Of a stretch of 64,000 nt of DNA, positions 43,807-52,755 are shown piece after piece; position 1 is the first letter of the stretch; each line of letters starts with the position of its first letter. The notes beneath the pieces are model-generated. The model saw only the letters and a list, made by a program, of their open reading frames with translations. It was not told where the DNA came from and did not search any database. This DNA comes from Phycisphaerales bacterium (GTDB taxonomy: Bacteria; Planctomycetota; Phycisphaerae; Phycisphaerales; UBA1924). The translations under genes and the position numbers were made by a program. Location: positions 62,001-126,000 of the forward strand of contig JADLFW010000005.1 of NCBI GenBank assembly GCA_020849615.1, written 5' to 3'.

Positions 43807-44232
43807 ATGAGCGGAGCGATGGTGGAGCCATACCTGATGTTCGGCGGTCGCTGCGAGGAGGCCCTGGCCTTCTACAAGACCGCGGTGGGCGCGAAGGTGG
43901 AGCGCGTGATGAAGTTCAGCGAGAGTCCCGACCCCATGCCGCCCGGCGTGCTGGCGCCGGGGTTTGAGCACAAGGTAATGCACTCATCGTTCAAGGTGGG
44001 GGGGAGCACCGTGATGGCGTCGGACGGCTGCGGCCCGGGCTCGAAGTTCGAGGGCTTCTCGCTGTCGCTGAGCGTGGCGACGGAGGCGGAGGCGGACAAG
44101 GCGTTCAATGCCCTGGCGGCGGGCGGGAAGGTGACGATGCCGTTGGGCAAAACCTTCTGGTCTCCGCGCTTCGGCATGCTCACCGACAAGTTCGGCGTGG
44201 CGTGGATGGTGATCGTGCCCGCGGCCTGCTGA
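43807..44232 (+). CDS. VOC/PhnB-like protein
   Basis: 141 residues with GAGGAGG upstream. PhnB/glyoxalase-like fold: EPYLMFGGRCEEALAFYKTAVGA, FKVGGSTVMASDG, ALAAGGKVTMPLGKTFWSPRFGMLTDKFGVAWMV. These 3-demethylubiquinone-methyltransferase-like VOC proteins have one conserved fold and varied or unknown activities. Metal-site residues are not complete enough to predict glyoxalase activity. Forms a pair with the next gene, 28 bp downstream. Confidence 0.87.
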   Translation: MSGAMVEPYLMFGGRCEEALAFYKTAVGAKVERVMKFSESPDPMPPGVLAPGFEHKVMHSSFKVGGSTVMASDGCGPGSKFEGFSLSLSVATEAEADKAFNALAAGGKVTMPLGKTFWSPRFGMLTDKFGVAWMVIVPAAC

Positions 44233-44260
44233 TGCCGCCCGGGGAGAGAAAGGTCCTGTC

Positions 44261-44749
44261 ATGCCGAACATCGATGTCGGAGTCTGCCTCTCGCTGGGCG
44301 AACGCTGCGAAGAGGCGGCGGAGTTCTACGTCGCGATCTTTCCGGGCTCGCGGATCGTCAGCCGCTCGCGCTACGGGGAGGCCGGGCGGGAGATGCACCA
44401 GCAGCGGCCCGGCACGATCCTCGCCGTGGAGTTTGACCTCTCGGGCCGGCGCTTCATGGCGCTCAACGGGCCGAAAGACCGATTCAACCAGGCGATCTCG
44501 CTCCAGATCCACTGCGACACCCAGGAAGAGGTCGATCACTTCTGGGAGCGGCTGACGGCGGGCGGGAAACCGATCGCGTGCGGCTGGCTCGAGGACAGGT
44601 ACGGGGTTTCGTGGCAGGTCGTTCCGAGAGTCATGGGCGACATGCTGAGCGACTTCACATCCCCCGCATCGCAGCGGGCCTTCGTGGCGATGATGGGGAT
44701 GGTGAAGATCGACATCGCGGCGATCAAGCGGGCCTACGCGGGCGCGTGA
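44261..44749 (+). CDS. VOC/PhnB-like protein
   Basis: 162 residues. A paralogue-like neighbour: VGVCLSLGERCEEAAEFYVAIFPGS, FMALNGPKDRFNQAISLQI, then DRYGVSWQVVPRVMGDML and a 25-residue extension with AFVAMMGMVKIDIAAIKRAY, typical of the longer PhnB subgroup. GGAGAG precedes the start. Probably an operon with the preceding gene. Specific function unknown. Confidence 0.87.
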   Translation: MPNIDVGVCLSLGERCEEAAEFYVAIFPGSRIVSRSRYGEAGREMHQQRPGTILAVEFDLSGRRFMALNGPKDRFNQAISLQIHCDTQEEVDHFWERLTAGGKPIACGWLEDRYGVSWQVVPRVMGDMLSDFTSPASQRAFVAMMGMVKIDIAAIKRAYAGA

Positions 44750-44896
44750 TCGGCTGATGGGCTGCGGCCCGGCCGGCTGGCACCCGGGCCCGCGTTCACC
44801 TACCGTGGCCGGACTTCATACGGCGGGCCGGATCCGCATGCGGGGTGCGGGGCCCGGCGCGCGGAGCGGACCCTTCCAATTGACAAGGAACGCAAC

Positions 44897-47314
44897 ATGA
44901 GAGTCGCCGCATTGGTGACGACCTTCGGCCTTCTTCTGGCCGCGGTGATGGCGCCCGTTGCACGGGCTCAGGATGTGCTGCCGAGGCCCGACCAGCCCTT
45001 CAAGGGCACGATCGGGCGCACGGGCAAGGACTCGAAGCCCGACTTCCCCAAGCCGGTCGAGGCGGCCAAGGGCGCGCCCAACGTGCTGGTCATCCTGACC
45101 GATGATGTGGGCTTCGGGGCCTCATCCACGTTCGGCGGCCCGATCCCCACGCCGACGATGGAGCGGCTGGCCCGGGCCGGGCTGCGTTACAACTCGTTCC
45201 ACACGACGGCGCTGTGCTCGCCCACGCGGGCCGCGCTGCTGAGCGGGCGCAACCACCACACGGCGAGCACCGGCGTGATCATGGAGCTGGGCACGGGCTA
45301 CCCGGGCTACAACTCGCTGATGTCCAAGAGCTGTGGCACCTTCGCCGAGGTGCTGAAGCAGAGCGGGTACAACACTTCGTGGTACGGCAAGAACCACAAC
45401 GTCCCCGACTGGCAGAACAGCCAGGCCGGGCCGTACGACCTGTGGCCCACCGGGCTGGGCTTCGAGTACTTCTACGGTTTCATCGGCGGTGACACCAGCC
45501 AGTGGACCCCGACCCTGTTCGAGGGCACCAAGCCCATCGAGCCGCCGCACGACGAGGTGGCGGCCAACAACTACTTCTTCGAAAGGGACATGGCCGACCA
45601 CTGCATCAACTGGATCCGGATGCAGCACGCCGTCGCCCCCGGCAAGCCGTTCCTGGCCTATTACGCCCCCGGCACAGCGCACGCGCCGCACCACGCGCCC
45701 AGGGAGTGGATCGCGAAGTTCAAGGGCCGCTTCGACCAGGGGTGGGACAAGGTGCGCGAGGAGACCATCGCGCGCCAGAAGGCCCTGGGCGTGATCCCCG
45801 CGGATGCGTTGCTGACCGAGCGTCCGCCGGGCATCCCCGCGTGGGACTCCCTGGGCGCCGACCAGAAGAAGCTGTTCGCGCGCATGATGGAGGTCTACTG
45901 CGCTGCGCTGGCCCACTGCGATCACCAGATGGGGCGCATCCTCGACGCCATCGAGGCGCAGGGCGAACTCGACAACACGCTGGTGATCTACATCCAGGGT
46001 GACAACGGCGCCAGCGGCGAGGGGGGGATGCAGGGCCTGCTCAACGAGATGAGCGTCTTCAACGCTATCCCCGAGGACATACGGGAGGTCATCCGCCGCG
46101 CGGATGAGCTGGGCGGCCCGACCACGTTCAACCACTACCCGGTCGGCTGGGCCCACGCGATGGACACGCCGTTCCAGTGGTGCAAGCAGATCGCCAGCCA
46201 CTTCGGCGGGACGCGCAACGGCATGGTCGTCTCCTGGCCCGCGCGCATCAGGGACAAGGGCGGCCTCCGCACGCAGTTCTGCTCGGTCATCGACATCGCG
46301 CCGACGATCTTCGAGGCCGCCGGCGTGAAGCCCCCGGCGAGCATCAACGGCGTGGAGCAGAAGCCCATCGAGGGAACGAGCCTGCTCTACACGTTCGACG
46401 ATGCGAAGGCGCCGACGAGGCACACGACGCAGTATTTCGAGATGTTCGGCAACCAGGGCATCTACCACGACGGCTGGGTCGCCTGCACGACGCCGGGCGT
46501 CGCCCCGTGGGATGCCGCCGCGGAGGCGGAGGGCCGGCTGCCCTCCGTCCTTGACTACAAGTGGGAGCTCTACAACGTCTCCACGGACTTCTCGCAGGCG
46601 ACCGACCTGGCCGCGAAGGAGCCCGGGAAGCTCAAGGAGCTGCAGGACCTCTTCTGGAAGGAGGCCGAGAAGTACAATGTCCTGCCGATCGAGAACAGCC
46701 GGCTCAGCCGCTTTGATGTGAGCCTCCGCCCCAGCCTCACCCGCGGTCGCGATGAGTTCACGTACTTCCCGGGGCTGGTGCGCATCCCAGAGGGCGCAGC
46801 GCCCGACACGAAGAACCGGTCCTGGCAGATTACCGCCGAGGTCGATATCCCCGCGGACGGCGCGGAGGGAATGCTGGTCACGCACGGCGGCCGCTTCTCC
46901 GGCTGGGGGTTCTACGTCCTCAAAGGCAGGCCCGTCTTCTGCTACAACCTCGCGGGTGTTGCGCACTCCACCATCGCCAGCGCCGAGGCGCTCGCGCCGG
47001 GCCCGCACACCATCGTGTACACCTTCAAGTACGACGGTGGTCTGGGCAAGGGGGGCGAGGGAACGATCCAGATCGACGGCAGGACGGTGGCCACGGGGCG
47101 CATCGACCGCACGCTGGGCTTCCGTCTCTCGCTCGACGAGACGCTCGACTGCGGCGAGGACACCGGCACGCCCGTGAACGACGACTACACCGTGCCGTTC
47201 AGGTTCACCGGCGAGCTCAAGAAGGCCGTGATCACACTGGGCAAAAGCGGGCTGGCTGAGGCCGACCTGGAGGTGATCGACGCGGCGGCCCGCGCCCTGG
47301 CGGGACGCGAGTGA
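44897..47314 (+). CDS. Exported arylsulfatase
   Basis: 805 residues. A signal peptide (residues 1-24, ending ARAQ) is followed by a type I sulfatase domain from APNVLVILTDDVGFGASSTFGG, which carries the metal-binding Asp pair. ALCSPTRAALLSGRN holds Cys107 in C-x-P-x-R, the site converted to formylglycine; SWYGKNHN carries the active-site Lys/His. The last 200 residues are a beta-rich domain (WQITAEVDIPADGAEGML, YTFKYDGG) usual in large arylsulfatases. Planctomycetes use such enzymes on sulfated polysaccharides. No sulfatase-maturing enzyme gene is nearby. Confidence 0.92.
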   Translation: MRVAALVTTFGLLLAAVMAPVARAQDVLPRPDQPFKGTIGRTGKDSKPDFPKPVEAAKGAPNVLVILTDDVGFGASSTFGGPIPTPTMERLARAGLRYNSFHTTALCSPTRAALLSGRNHHTASTGVIMELGTGYPGYNSLMSKSCGTFAEVLKQSGYNTSWYGKNHNVPDWQNSQAGPYDLWPTGLGFEYFYGFIGGDTSQWTPTLFEGTKPIEPPHDEVAANNYFFERDMADHCINWIRMQHAVAPGKPFLAYYAPGTAHAPHHAPREWIAKFKGRFDQGWDKVREETIARQKALGVIPADALLTERPPGIPAWDSLGADQKKLFARMMEVYCAALAHCDHQMGRILDAIEAQGELDNTLVIYIQGDNGASGEGGMQGLLNEMSVFNAIPEDIREVIRRADELGGPTTFNHYPVGWAHAMDTPFQWCKQIASHFGGTRNGMVVSWPARIRDKGGLRTQFCSVIDIAPTIFEAAGVKPPASINGVEQKPIEGTSLLYTFDDAKAPTRHTTQYFEMFGNQGIYHDGWVACTTPGVAPWDAAAEAEGRLPSVLDYKWELYNVSTDFSQATDLAAKEPGKLKELQDLFWKEAEKYNVLPIENSRLSRFDVSLRPSLTRGRDEFTYFPGLVRIPEGAAPDTKNRSWQITAEVDIPADGAEGMLVTHGGRFSGWGFYVLKGRPVFCYNLAGVAHSTIASAEALAPGPHTIVYTFKYDGGLGKGGEGTIQIDGRTVATGRIDRTLGFRLSLDETLDCGEDTGTPVNDDYTVPFRFTGELKKAVITLGKSGLAEADLEVIDAAARALAGRE

Positions 47315-47410
47315 CTATCGCGCACTGATACTCCGGTCCCGACGTCCAGCGGCGCCGGGACCGATTCGGCAGCATCTTCAAGACCCTCCCCCGCGGCGGC
47401 GGTGCCGGGC

Positions 47411-47505
47411 TGGCACGGCTCTCCGAACCGTGCATTTCGATCGGTGTTTCCATGCCCGGCTCGGAGAGCCGGGCCACCCAAAGGCATCCGTCAAACAGAA
47501 CCTCG
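47411..47505. repeat. Double-hairpin repeat, copy A
   Basis: GGCACGGCTCTCCGAACCGTGC and, 25 bp on, GCCCGGCTCGGAGAGCCGGGC type hairpins, then CACCCAAAGGCATCCGTCAA. The reverse complement recurs at 62085-62180. The rest of the 217-bp gap after the sulfatase holds nothing recognisable. Confidence 0.8.
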
Positions 47506-47531
47506 GCAGCTTCAACTCAACTCCACAATTC

Positions 47532-50417
47532 TCACCTGGCCGCGGGGCTCGCCGCCTTCAGGTCCGCGAGCTTCTGCTTCCACGGCCCGGCCTTCGCCGC
47601 GTGGCCCATCCCGGGCTCGGCGGCTTCCCATTTTTCGTACAGCTTGATGATGGTGTCGATGGTGTTCTCGCGCCCCTCATCATCGATGCCGGGCGCCCGG
47701 GCCTGCCCTTCGTAGCCCTCGGTGAGCAGCGGCTCGGCCTCGGCGTACCGGGCCTGGCGGATGAGGCAGGCGCCCAGGAAGGTCTTGGCGACGCCGAGCA
47801 TGGGGTCATCGGGCGGGAGCACATGCATGCGGATCTCCAAGGCCCGGCGCAGCATCGCCTCGGACTCAGCCAATCGCTCCGGCGTGGGATTGCGGAAGAG
47901 CGCAAGGCCCAGACTGGAGGCGGTGTTGGCCTGGTCGATGTGGTCGGCCAGGCCCGCCGCCTCGCGGATTGCCATGCACTCGCGGTAGGTGGCTTCGCAC
48001 TCCTCGTGATGGCCCGCACGCTCCTGGATGGCGCCGAGGTTGTGGAGGATCGCGGCGAGGCGAGGGTTGCCGGGCCCGAACTTGGCCCGGGCCTGCTCGG
48101 CGGCGTCGCGGAGGATCTTCTCGGCCTCGTCGATCCTGCCCTCGTGGGCGAGGATGGTGCAGTAGTTGGACCGCAGGCGCGCAAGCTGCGGGTGATCGGG
48201 GTCGAGGATGCGCTGGGCCAGTTCGAAGGCCTGGCGGAACTCGGCGCCCGCCTCGGCGAAGCGGCCCTGGTCGACCAGGGCGACGGCGAGGTTGTTGAGC
48301 TCGTGCAGCACGGCCGTGTCATCGCCGCCGGCGCGGGAGATCTCGAGCGCGCGCCGGGAGGCCTGCTCGGCTTCGGCGTGCCGGCCCTGCGCCGACGCGA
48401 TCCGCGCGCTGGTTTCCAGCACATCGGTGAAGAGCGTGGGGTGCTCCCGGGCCAGAGGCTCCGCGGCCCGCATGGCGCCCGCGATGATCGGGATCGCCTC
48501 CTCGGTGCGGCCCATGTCGAGCAGAGTCATGGCCAGGCCGCGTGCCGCGTTGATGGTGGATGGATGGTCCGGGCCCAGGGCTTCGGTCAGGAGGTCGAGG
48601 GCACGCCGGGCCTGCACCCGCGACTCCTCCAGCCGTCCCTGCTCGAGGCGGAGCGTGCTCCAGACGCCGGCGAGGTCGGCCAGGGTTGTGGGCGGCACAT
48701 CAGCCGTGGCATCCGCGATCGCCTGCGCCCGGCCGAGCAGCGCATCGGCGCGGTCGAAATCACCCAGCAGCGTGAAGGTCTTGGCCAGGGCCCGGCGGGC
48801 CTCGATCTCGCTGATGGGCTCGGCTTTCAGGTCGCCCTGGTCGAGCTGCCGGGCCGCATCGCCGAGCACGGCGCGGACGGTGACATCGCGGTTGGTGCCG
48901 GCGATAGTGGGATCGGCGGCGGCGAGGACCCGCTCCAGGAAGCCCGCGACCAGCTCGGCCCGGCGGCGCTGCGATTCCGCGGCGGCGCGGGCGGCCTCGG
49001 CGACGGTCTTCTGCTGCTCGAGCTCGGCGGCCCGGGCCTGCTCCGCCAGCCGGGCCGCGACCTCGGCGTTGCGTGACTTCACGGCCGACACGTAGCCCAT
49101 CGCGGCAAGTCCCGTGCCCGCCAGCAGCGCCGCGGCGATGAGTGATGCGGCGAAGACGGGACCGCGGTGGCGGCGGATGAACTTGCTGGCCCGGTAGCCG
49201 GCCGAGGGCGGCGCGGCATCGACGGGCCGTCCCGACAGGAAATGGTTGAGATCCTGGGCGAGGGCGCCGGGAGTCTCGTAGCGCCGGGCCCGGTCTTTCT
49301 CGAGGGCTTTCATCACGACCCAGTCGAGGTCGCCGCGGAGCATCGGGCCCAGCCGCGCGGGCTCGACGCGCCGGCGCGTGGCGATGTCGGCGAGCGTGGC
49401 GTGCTGCGACAGCCGCGTGCTGGGGCGGGGCGGGTCATCCTCACGGATGATGCGCTGCATCTCGGCGAACGCGGCGGAGCGGAGCTTGCGGCCGTCGAAC
49501 GGCGTCGTGCCCGTGAGCAGTTCGTACAGCAGCACACCCAGCGAGTAGACATCGGTCCGCGTGTCGATGTCGAGGGAGCCCTCGGCCTGCTCGGGGCTCA
49601 TGTACTCCGGGGTGCCGATGAGCTGCTGGTGCTCGGTGAAGAGCGTCTTCTCGGTCAGGCGCTGCTGGGTCGCCTTGGCGATGCCGAAGTCGATGACCTT
49701 GGCGAAGGCCCGGCCGTCCTGCGTGCTCACCAGCACGTTGCTGGGCTTGATGTCGCGGTGGATCACGCCCTTGGTGTGGGCGTGCTGCACCGCGTAGCAC
49801 ACCTGCGCGAAGAGCGCGAGACGGTCGGCGATGGGCAGGTGGTGACGGTCGCAGTAGTCGGTGACGGGCTCACCCTTCACCAGCTCCATGACGAAGTACG
49901 GGCGACCCGTCTCGGTCGCGCCGGCGTCCAGCACCTTGGCGATGTTGGGGTGATCCATCATCGCCAGGGCCTGGCGTTCCTGCTCGAACCGGGCCACGAC
50001 CTGGCGGGTGTCCATCCCCAGCTTGATGATCTTGAGGGCGACGCGGCGCTGCACGGGCCGCTCCTGGTCGGCCATGAAGACCGACCCGAAGCCGCCCTCG
50101 CCGATCTGCTGGAGGAGCTTGTACGGGCCGATGCGCGTGCCGGGCGTCTCGCGCGGCCCCGGTGCGCTGGCGGGCAGCGTGACCGTCTCGCCCAGCGGCC
50201 CGGCGTGGATGTGGGCGACATCGGCGGTCGGCGAACCCAGGAACTCAGGCCCGGCGTCGTGGGCGTCGAGGAGCCGATGCGCCCGGGCTCGGAGAGCGGG
50301 GTCGCCCGCGCAGGCCCGGTCGAGGTACGCGGCCCGCTGGTCGGGGGGAAGGTCGACGGCGGCGTTGAAGACTTCCTTGGGGGTGGGTCGGGGTTGGGGG
50401 TCCGTGGGTGGGGTCAT
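47532..50417 (-). CDS. Ser/Thr protein kinase with membrane helix, coiled coil and TPRs
   Basis: 961 residues. Start 50417 overlaps the sigma-factor stop by 4 bp (ATGA). Order: 95-residue regulatory N-terminus; kinase domain (about 97-385) with GEGGFGSVF, ALKII, VIHRDIKPSNVLV and KVIDFGIAKA, and APE region PEYMSPEQ; membrane helix (about 405-425, GPVFAASLIAAALLAGTG); coiled coil (about 440-480); and TPRs to the end, including many 42-residue TPR_10/12-type units (A-R-A-LDLLTEALGPDHPSTINAARGLA). Planctomycete genomes are rich in this ECF-sigma plus kinase pair; the kinase may control the sigma factor, which is inferred from coupling. Confidence 0.93.
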   Translation of the reverse strand: MTPPTDPQPRPTPKEVFNAAVDLPPDQRAAYLDRACAGDPALRARAHRLLDAHDAGPEFLGSPTADVAHIHAGPLGETVTLPASAPGPRETPGTRIGPYKLLQQIGEGGFGSVFMADQERPVQRRVALKIIKLGMDTRQVVARFEQERQALAMMDHPNIAKVLDAGATETGRPYFVMELVKGEPVTDYCDRHHLPIADRLALFAQVCYAVQHAHTKGVIHRDIKPSNVLVSTQDGRAFAKVIDFGIAKATQQRLTEKTLFTEHQQLIGTPEYMSPEQAEGSLDIDTRTDVYSLGVLLYELLTGTTPFDGRKLRSAAFAEMQRIIREDDPPRPSTRLSQHATLADIATRRRVEPARLGPMLRGDLDWVVMKALEKDRARRYETPGALAQDLNHFLSGRPVDAAPPSAGYRASKFIRRHRGPVFAASLIAAALLAGTGLAAMGYVSAVKSRNAEVAARLAEQARAAELEQQKTVAEAARAAAESQRRRAELVAGFLERVLAAADPTIAGTNRDVTVRAVLGDAARQLDQGDLKAEPISEIEARRALAKTFTLLGDFDRADALLGRAQAIADATADVPPTTLADLAGVWSTLRLEQGRLEESRVQARRALDLLTEALGPDHPSTINAARGLAMTLLDMGRTEEAIPIIAGAMRAAEPLAREHPTLFTDVLETSARIASAQGRHAEAEQASRRALEISRAGGDDTAVLHELNNLAVALVDQGRFAEAGAEFRQAFELAQRILDPDHPQLARLRSNYCTILAHEGRIDEAEKILRDAAEQARAKFGPGNPRLAAILHNLGAIQERAGHHEECEATYRECMAIREAAGLADHIDQANTASSLGLALFRNPTPERLAESEAMLRRALEIRMHVLPPDDPMLGVAKTFLGACLIRQARYAEAEPLLTEGYEGQARAPGIDDEGRENTIDTIIKLYEKWEAAEPGMGHAAKAGPWKQKLADLKAASPAAR

Positions 50418-50941
50418 GCATCTCCCTCGTGCTGCCAGGCATCGAGGATCCAGGCGCGGGCGTAGGCCCATTCGCGCTTGACGGTGGGCGTGGAGACGCC
50501 CAGGACGCGGGCGGTGTCGTCCAGGCTGAGCCCGGCGTAGAACCGGAGCCGAACGACCTGCGCAGCGCGGGGGTCCTCCTGTTCTAAGCGCAGGAGAAGG
50601 TCATCGAGGATCAGGGCATCGCTGATTTTGTCCTCGGCGGCGAGGTCGAGGACATCGGCGACCCGCCGCAGGCCCGCGCCCCTCTTGGCAGCGCCGCGGC
50701 GACGCGCGTGGTCGATGAGGATCCTGCGCATGGCCTCGGCGGCGGCGAAATAGAAGCGTGGGTCATCGGCGGGAGTCTGCTCGCGGAGCCGGATGTACGC
50801 CTCGTGGACGAGCGCGGTTGAGGTGAGGGTGTGCCCGACCCGCTCGCCGCGCATCTGGCGCTGGGCGATGGCCCGGAGGGCGGCGTAGATCCGTTCCTCC
50901 AGGTTCCCGCGGTCGGGTTCACCGGCTTCCGGGGTCAGCAC
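50414..50941 (-). CDS. ECF-family RNA polymerase sigma factor
   Basis: 175 residues. Region 2-like LVHEAYIRLREQ and FYFAAAEAMRRILIDHARRR, and region 4 SLDDTARVLGVSTPTVKREWAYARAWIL show the planctomycete/acidobacterial Sigma70-ECF subgroup (TIGR02999-type pattern). No anti-sigma factor is found; the overlapping kinase downstream takes its place. Upstream is a 112-bp divergent gap to the PLP-enzyme gene. Confidence 0.93.
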   Translation of the reverse strand: MLTPEAGEPDRGNLEERIYAALRAIAQRQMRGERVGHTLTSTALVHEAYIRLREQTPADDPRFYFAAAEAMRRILIDHARRRGAAKRGAGLRRVADVLDLAAEDKISDALILDDLLLRLEQEDPRAAQVVRLRFYAGLSLDDTARVLGVSTPTVKREWAYARAWILDAWQHEGDA

Positions 50942-51053
50942 GGGGTGATGCTACCCCGGATGGGGCGGTCGCCGGGCCCGGCCCGGCCGCCGCCGGGCGC
51001 GTGCATTGTTTCAGATGACCCGCGGGTCGATAATGGCGTACAGGAGGCGCCCC

Positions 51054-52325
51054 ATGAAGCCCTTCGACCCCATCGAGTCCCTGGCCCGGGTGCGGCACGA
51101 GTTCGGGGAGCACGGCGGCGTCAACAGGTCGATCGAGGCCTCGACGACATTCACGGTGATGCACGCGGACACGATGCCGGAGATCTTCCACGGCCACCTC
51201 GGCCCGGAGCGCGGGTGCTACCTGTACGGGCGGCATTTCAACCCGACGGTGTACGCGCTGGGACGGGAGATCGCGGCGCTCGAGGGCGCGGAGACAGGGT
51301 ACTGCGCGTCGAGCGGCATGGCCGCGATCTCGGCGGCGCTGCTGCAGTGCTGCTCGACAGGCGACCACATCGTCAGCAGCCGCACGGTCTACGGCGGCAC
51401 GTTCGCGCTCCTGCGCGAGCTCCTTCCCGCCAAGGCGGGAATCTCGACCACGTTCGTGGACGCCTGGGACTTCGACGCGGTGGCGCGGGCCATCACGCCG
51501 CGCACCCGGGTCCTCTACGCCGAGACCATGTCGAACCCCACCCTGCGCATCGCCGACATCCCGCGGCTCGCCAGGATCGCCCGGGCCCGGGATGTGAATC
51601 TCATCATCGACAACACCTTCTGCCCGCTGCTGGTCTCGCCCATCCGGCTCGGCGCCGACATCGTGTGCCATAGCCTCACCAAGTTCATCAACGGCGCTTC
51701 GGACATCATCGCCGGAGCGGTCGTGGGCCCGGCCGAGTTCATCACGGGCCTGATGGACCTGCACACCGGCCCGCTCATGCTGCTCGGCCCGACCATGGAC
51801 CCGCGCGTCGCCTTCGACATCAGCCTCCGCCTGCCGCACCTGGGCCTGCGGATGGCCGAGCACGGCCGCCGGGCCCAGGTCTTCGCGGAACGCCTCCACG
51901 AGCGGGGGCTGAACGTCACGTACCCGGGGCTGCCCGACCACCCCGACCACGAGCTGATGGCCCGGCTCTCCAATCCCGGCTACGGCTTCGGCGGGATCCT
52001 GACGATCGACCTGGGCACGACCGAGCGGGCCTTCGCGTTGATGGAGCGGCTGCAGAACGAGATGAAGTTCGGCTACATGGCGGTGAGCCTGGGCTACTTC
52101 GACACGCTGATGTCGTGCTCGGCCAGCTCGACCTCCAGCGAGATGAGCGAGGAAGACCTGGCCCGCGCCGGCATCAGCCCGGGCCTCGTGCGGCTCTCGA
52201 TCGGCTATACCGGCACGCTGGAGCAGCGCTGGGCCCAGATGGACCGGGCCCTGCGCGAACTCGGGACGGCGCGGGGCCCGTATCATCGGGCCGGCGTCGC
52301 CGCGGCGCCCGGGAGCCAGCCATGA
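51054..52325 (+). CDS. Cys/Met-metabolism PLP enzyme (methionine gamma-lyase / cystathionine gamma-lyase family)
   Basis: 423 residues. AGGAGG lies 6 bp before ATG 51054; ATG 51033 is less likely. GCYLYGRHFNPTVYALGREIAALEG, SSGMAAISAALL, TVYGGTFALL, IDNTFCPLL and CHSLTKFINGASDIIAG (Schiff-base Lys) are the family signature. The exact reaction (gamma-lyase, gamma-synthase or O-acetylhomoserine sulfhydrylase) is unresolved; the final LVRLSIGYTGTLEQRWAQMDRAL fits the lyase/synthase group. The stop overlaps the start of the next gene (ATGA). Confidence 0.88.
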   Translation: MKPFDPIESLARVRHEFGEHGGVNRSIEASTTFTVMHADTMPEIFHGHLGPERGCYLYGRHFNPTVYALGREIAALEGAETGYCASSGMAAISAALLQCCSTGDHIVSSRTVYGGTFALLRELLPAKAGISTTFVDAWDFDAVARAITPRTRVLYAETMSNPTLRIADIPRLARIARARDVNLIIDNTFCPLLVSPIRLGADIVCHSLTKFINGASDIIAGAVVGPAEFITGLMDLHTGPLMLLGPTMDPRVAFDISLRLPHLGLRMAEHGRRAQVFAERLHERGLNVTYPGLPDHPDHELMARLSNPGYGFGGILTIDLGTTERAFALMERLQNEMKFGYMAVSLGYFDTLMSCSASSTSSEMSEEDLARAGISPGLVRLSIGYTGTLEQRWAQMDRALRELGTARGPYHRAGVAAAPGSQP

Positions 52326-52738
52326 CCGAGCGCAGCGAGGGAAAGCAGGCACAGGACCGCCTGCAGGAGTTCCGCGAGTTCCGCGAGCGGATGAACCGCC
52401 GCATCTTCGAGCAGAAAGACCTGGTGATCAACCGGTTCTTCGCCCTCGACGGCCAGGCCTACAAGCCCGGCGCGCTCGACGAGAAGACCAAGGAGGTCGC
52501 AGGGCTGTCGGCCTCGCTGGTGCTGCGCTGCGATGACTGCATCGCCTACCACATCATCCGCTGCAAGGAGATCGGGCTCAGCGATCAGCAGATCTGGGAA
52601 GTGCTGGGCGTCGGGCTGATCGTCGGCGGCTCGATCGTGATCCCTCACCTCCGCCGGGCCGTCGACCTGCTCGATGAGCTCAATCGCCCCGGCACCGTCG
52701 TCAGCGTGGACCCGCCGGGCCACGACCACGGCAGCTGA
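52322..52738 (+). CDS. AhpD-like / carboxymuconolactone decarboxylase family protein
   Basis: 138 residues, coupled to the PLP-enzyme gene by a 4-bp overlap. KTKEVAGLSASLVLRCDDCIAYHIIRCKEIGLSDQQIWEVL contains the Cys-x-x-Cys...His active site of AhpD-type peroxidase helpers. CMD family members of this type act in thiol redox steps. Coupling to a sulfur amino acid enzyme hints at a thiol or peroxide link, which is inference. The upstream open frame to 52115 is an internal frame of the previous gene. Confidence 0.88.
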   Translation: MTERSEGKQAQDRLQEFREFRERMNRRIFEQKDLVINRFFALDGQAYKPGALDEKTKEVAGLSASLVLRCDDCIAYHIIRCKEIGLSDQQIWEVLGVGLIVGGSIVIPHLRRAVDLLDELNRPGTVVSVDPPGHDHGS

Positions 52739-52755
52739 CGCGCCGCGCGCTTGGT

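Noticed and set aside
45122-47008. 628-residue minus-strand ORF over the sulfatase
   Set aside because: Low-complexity shadow; the sense frame is a clear sulfatase with signal peptide.
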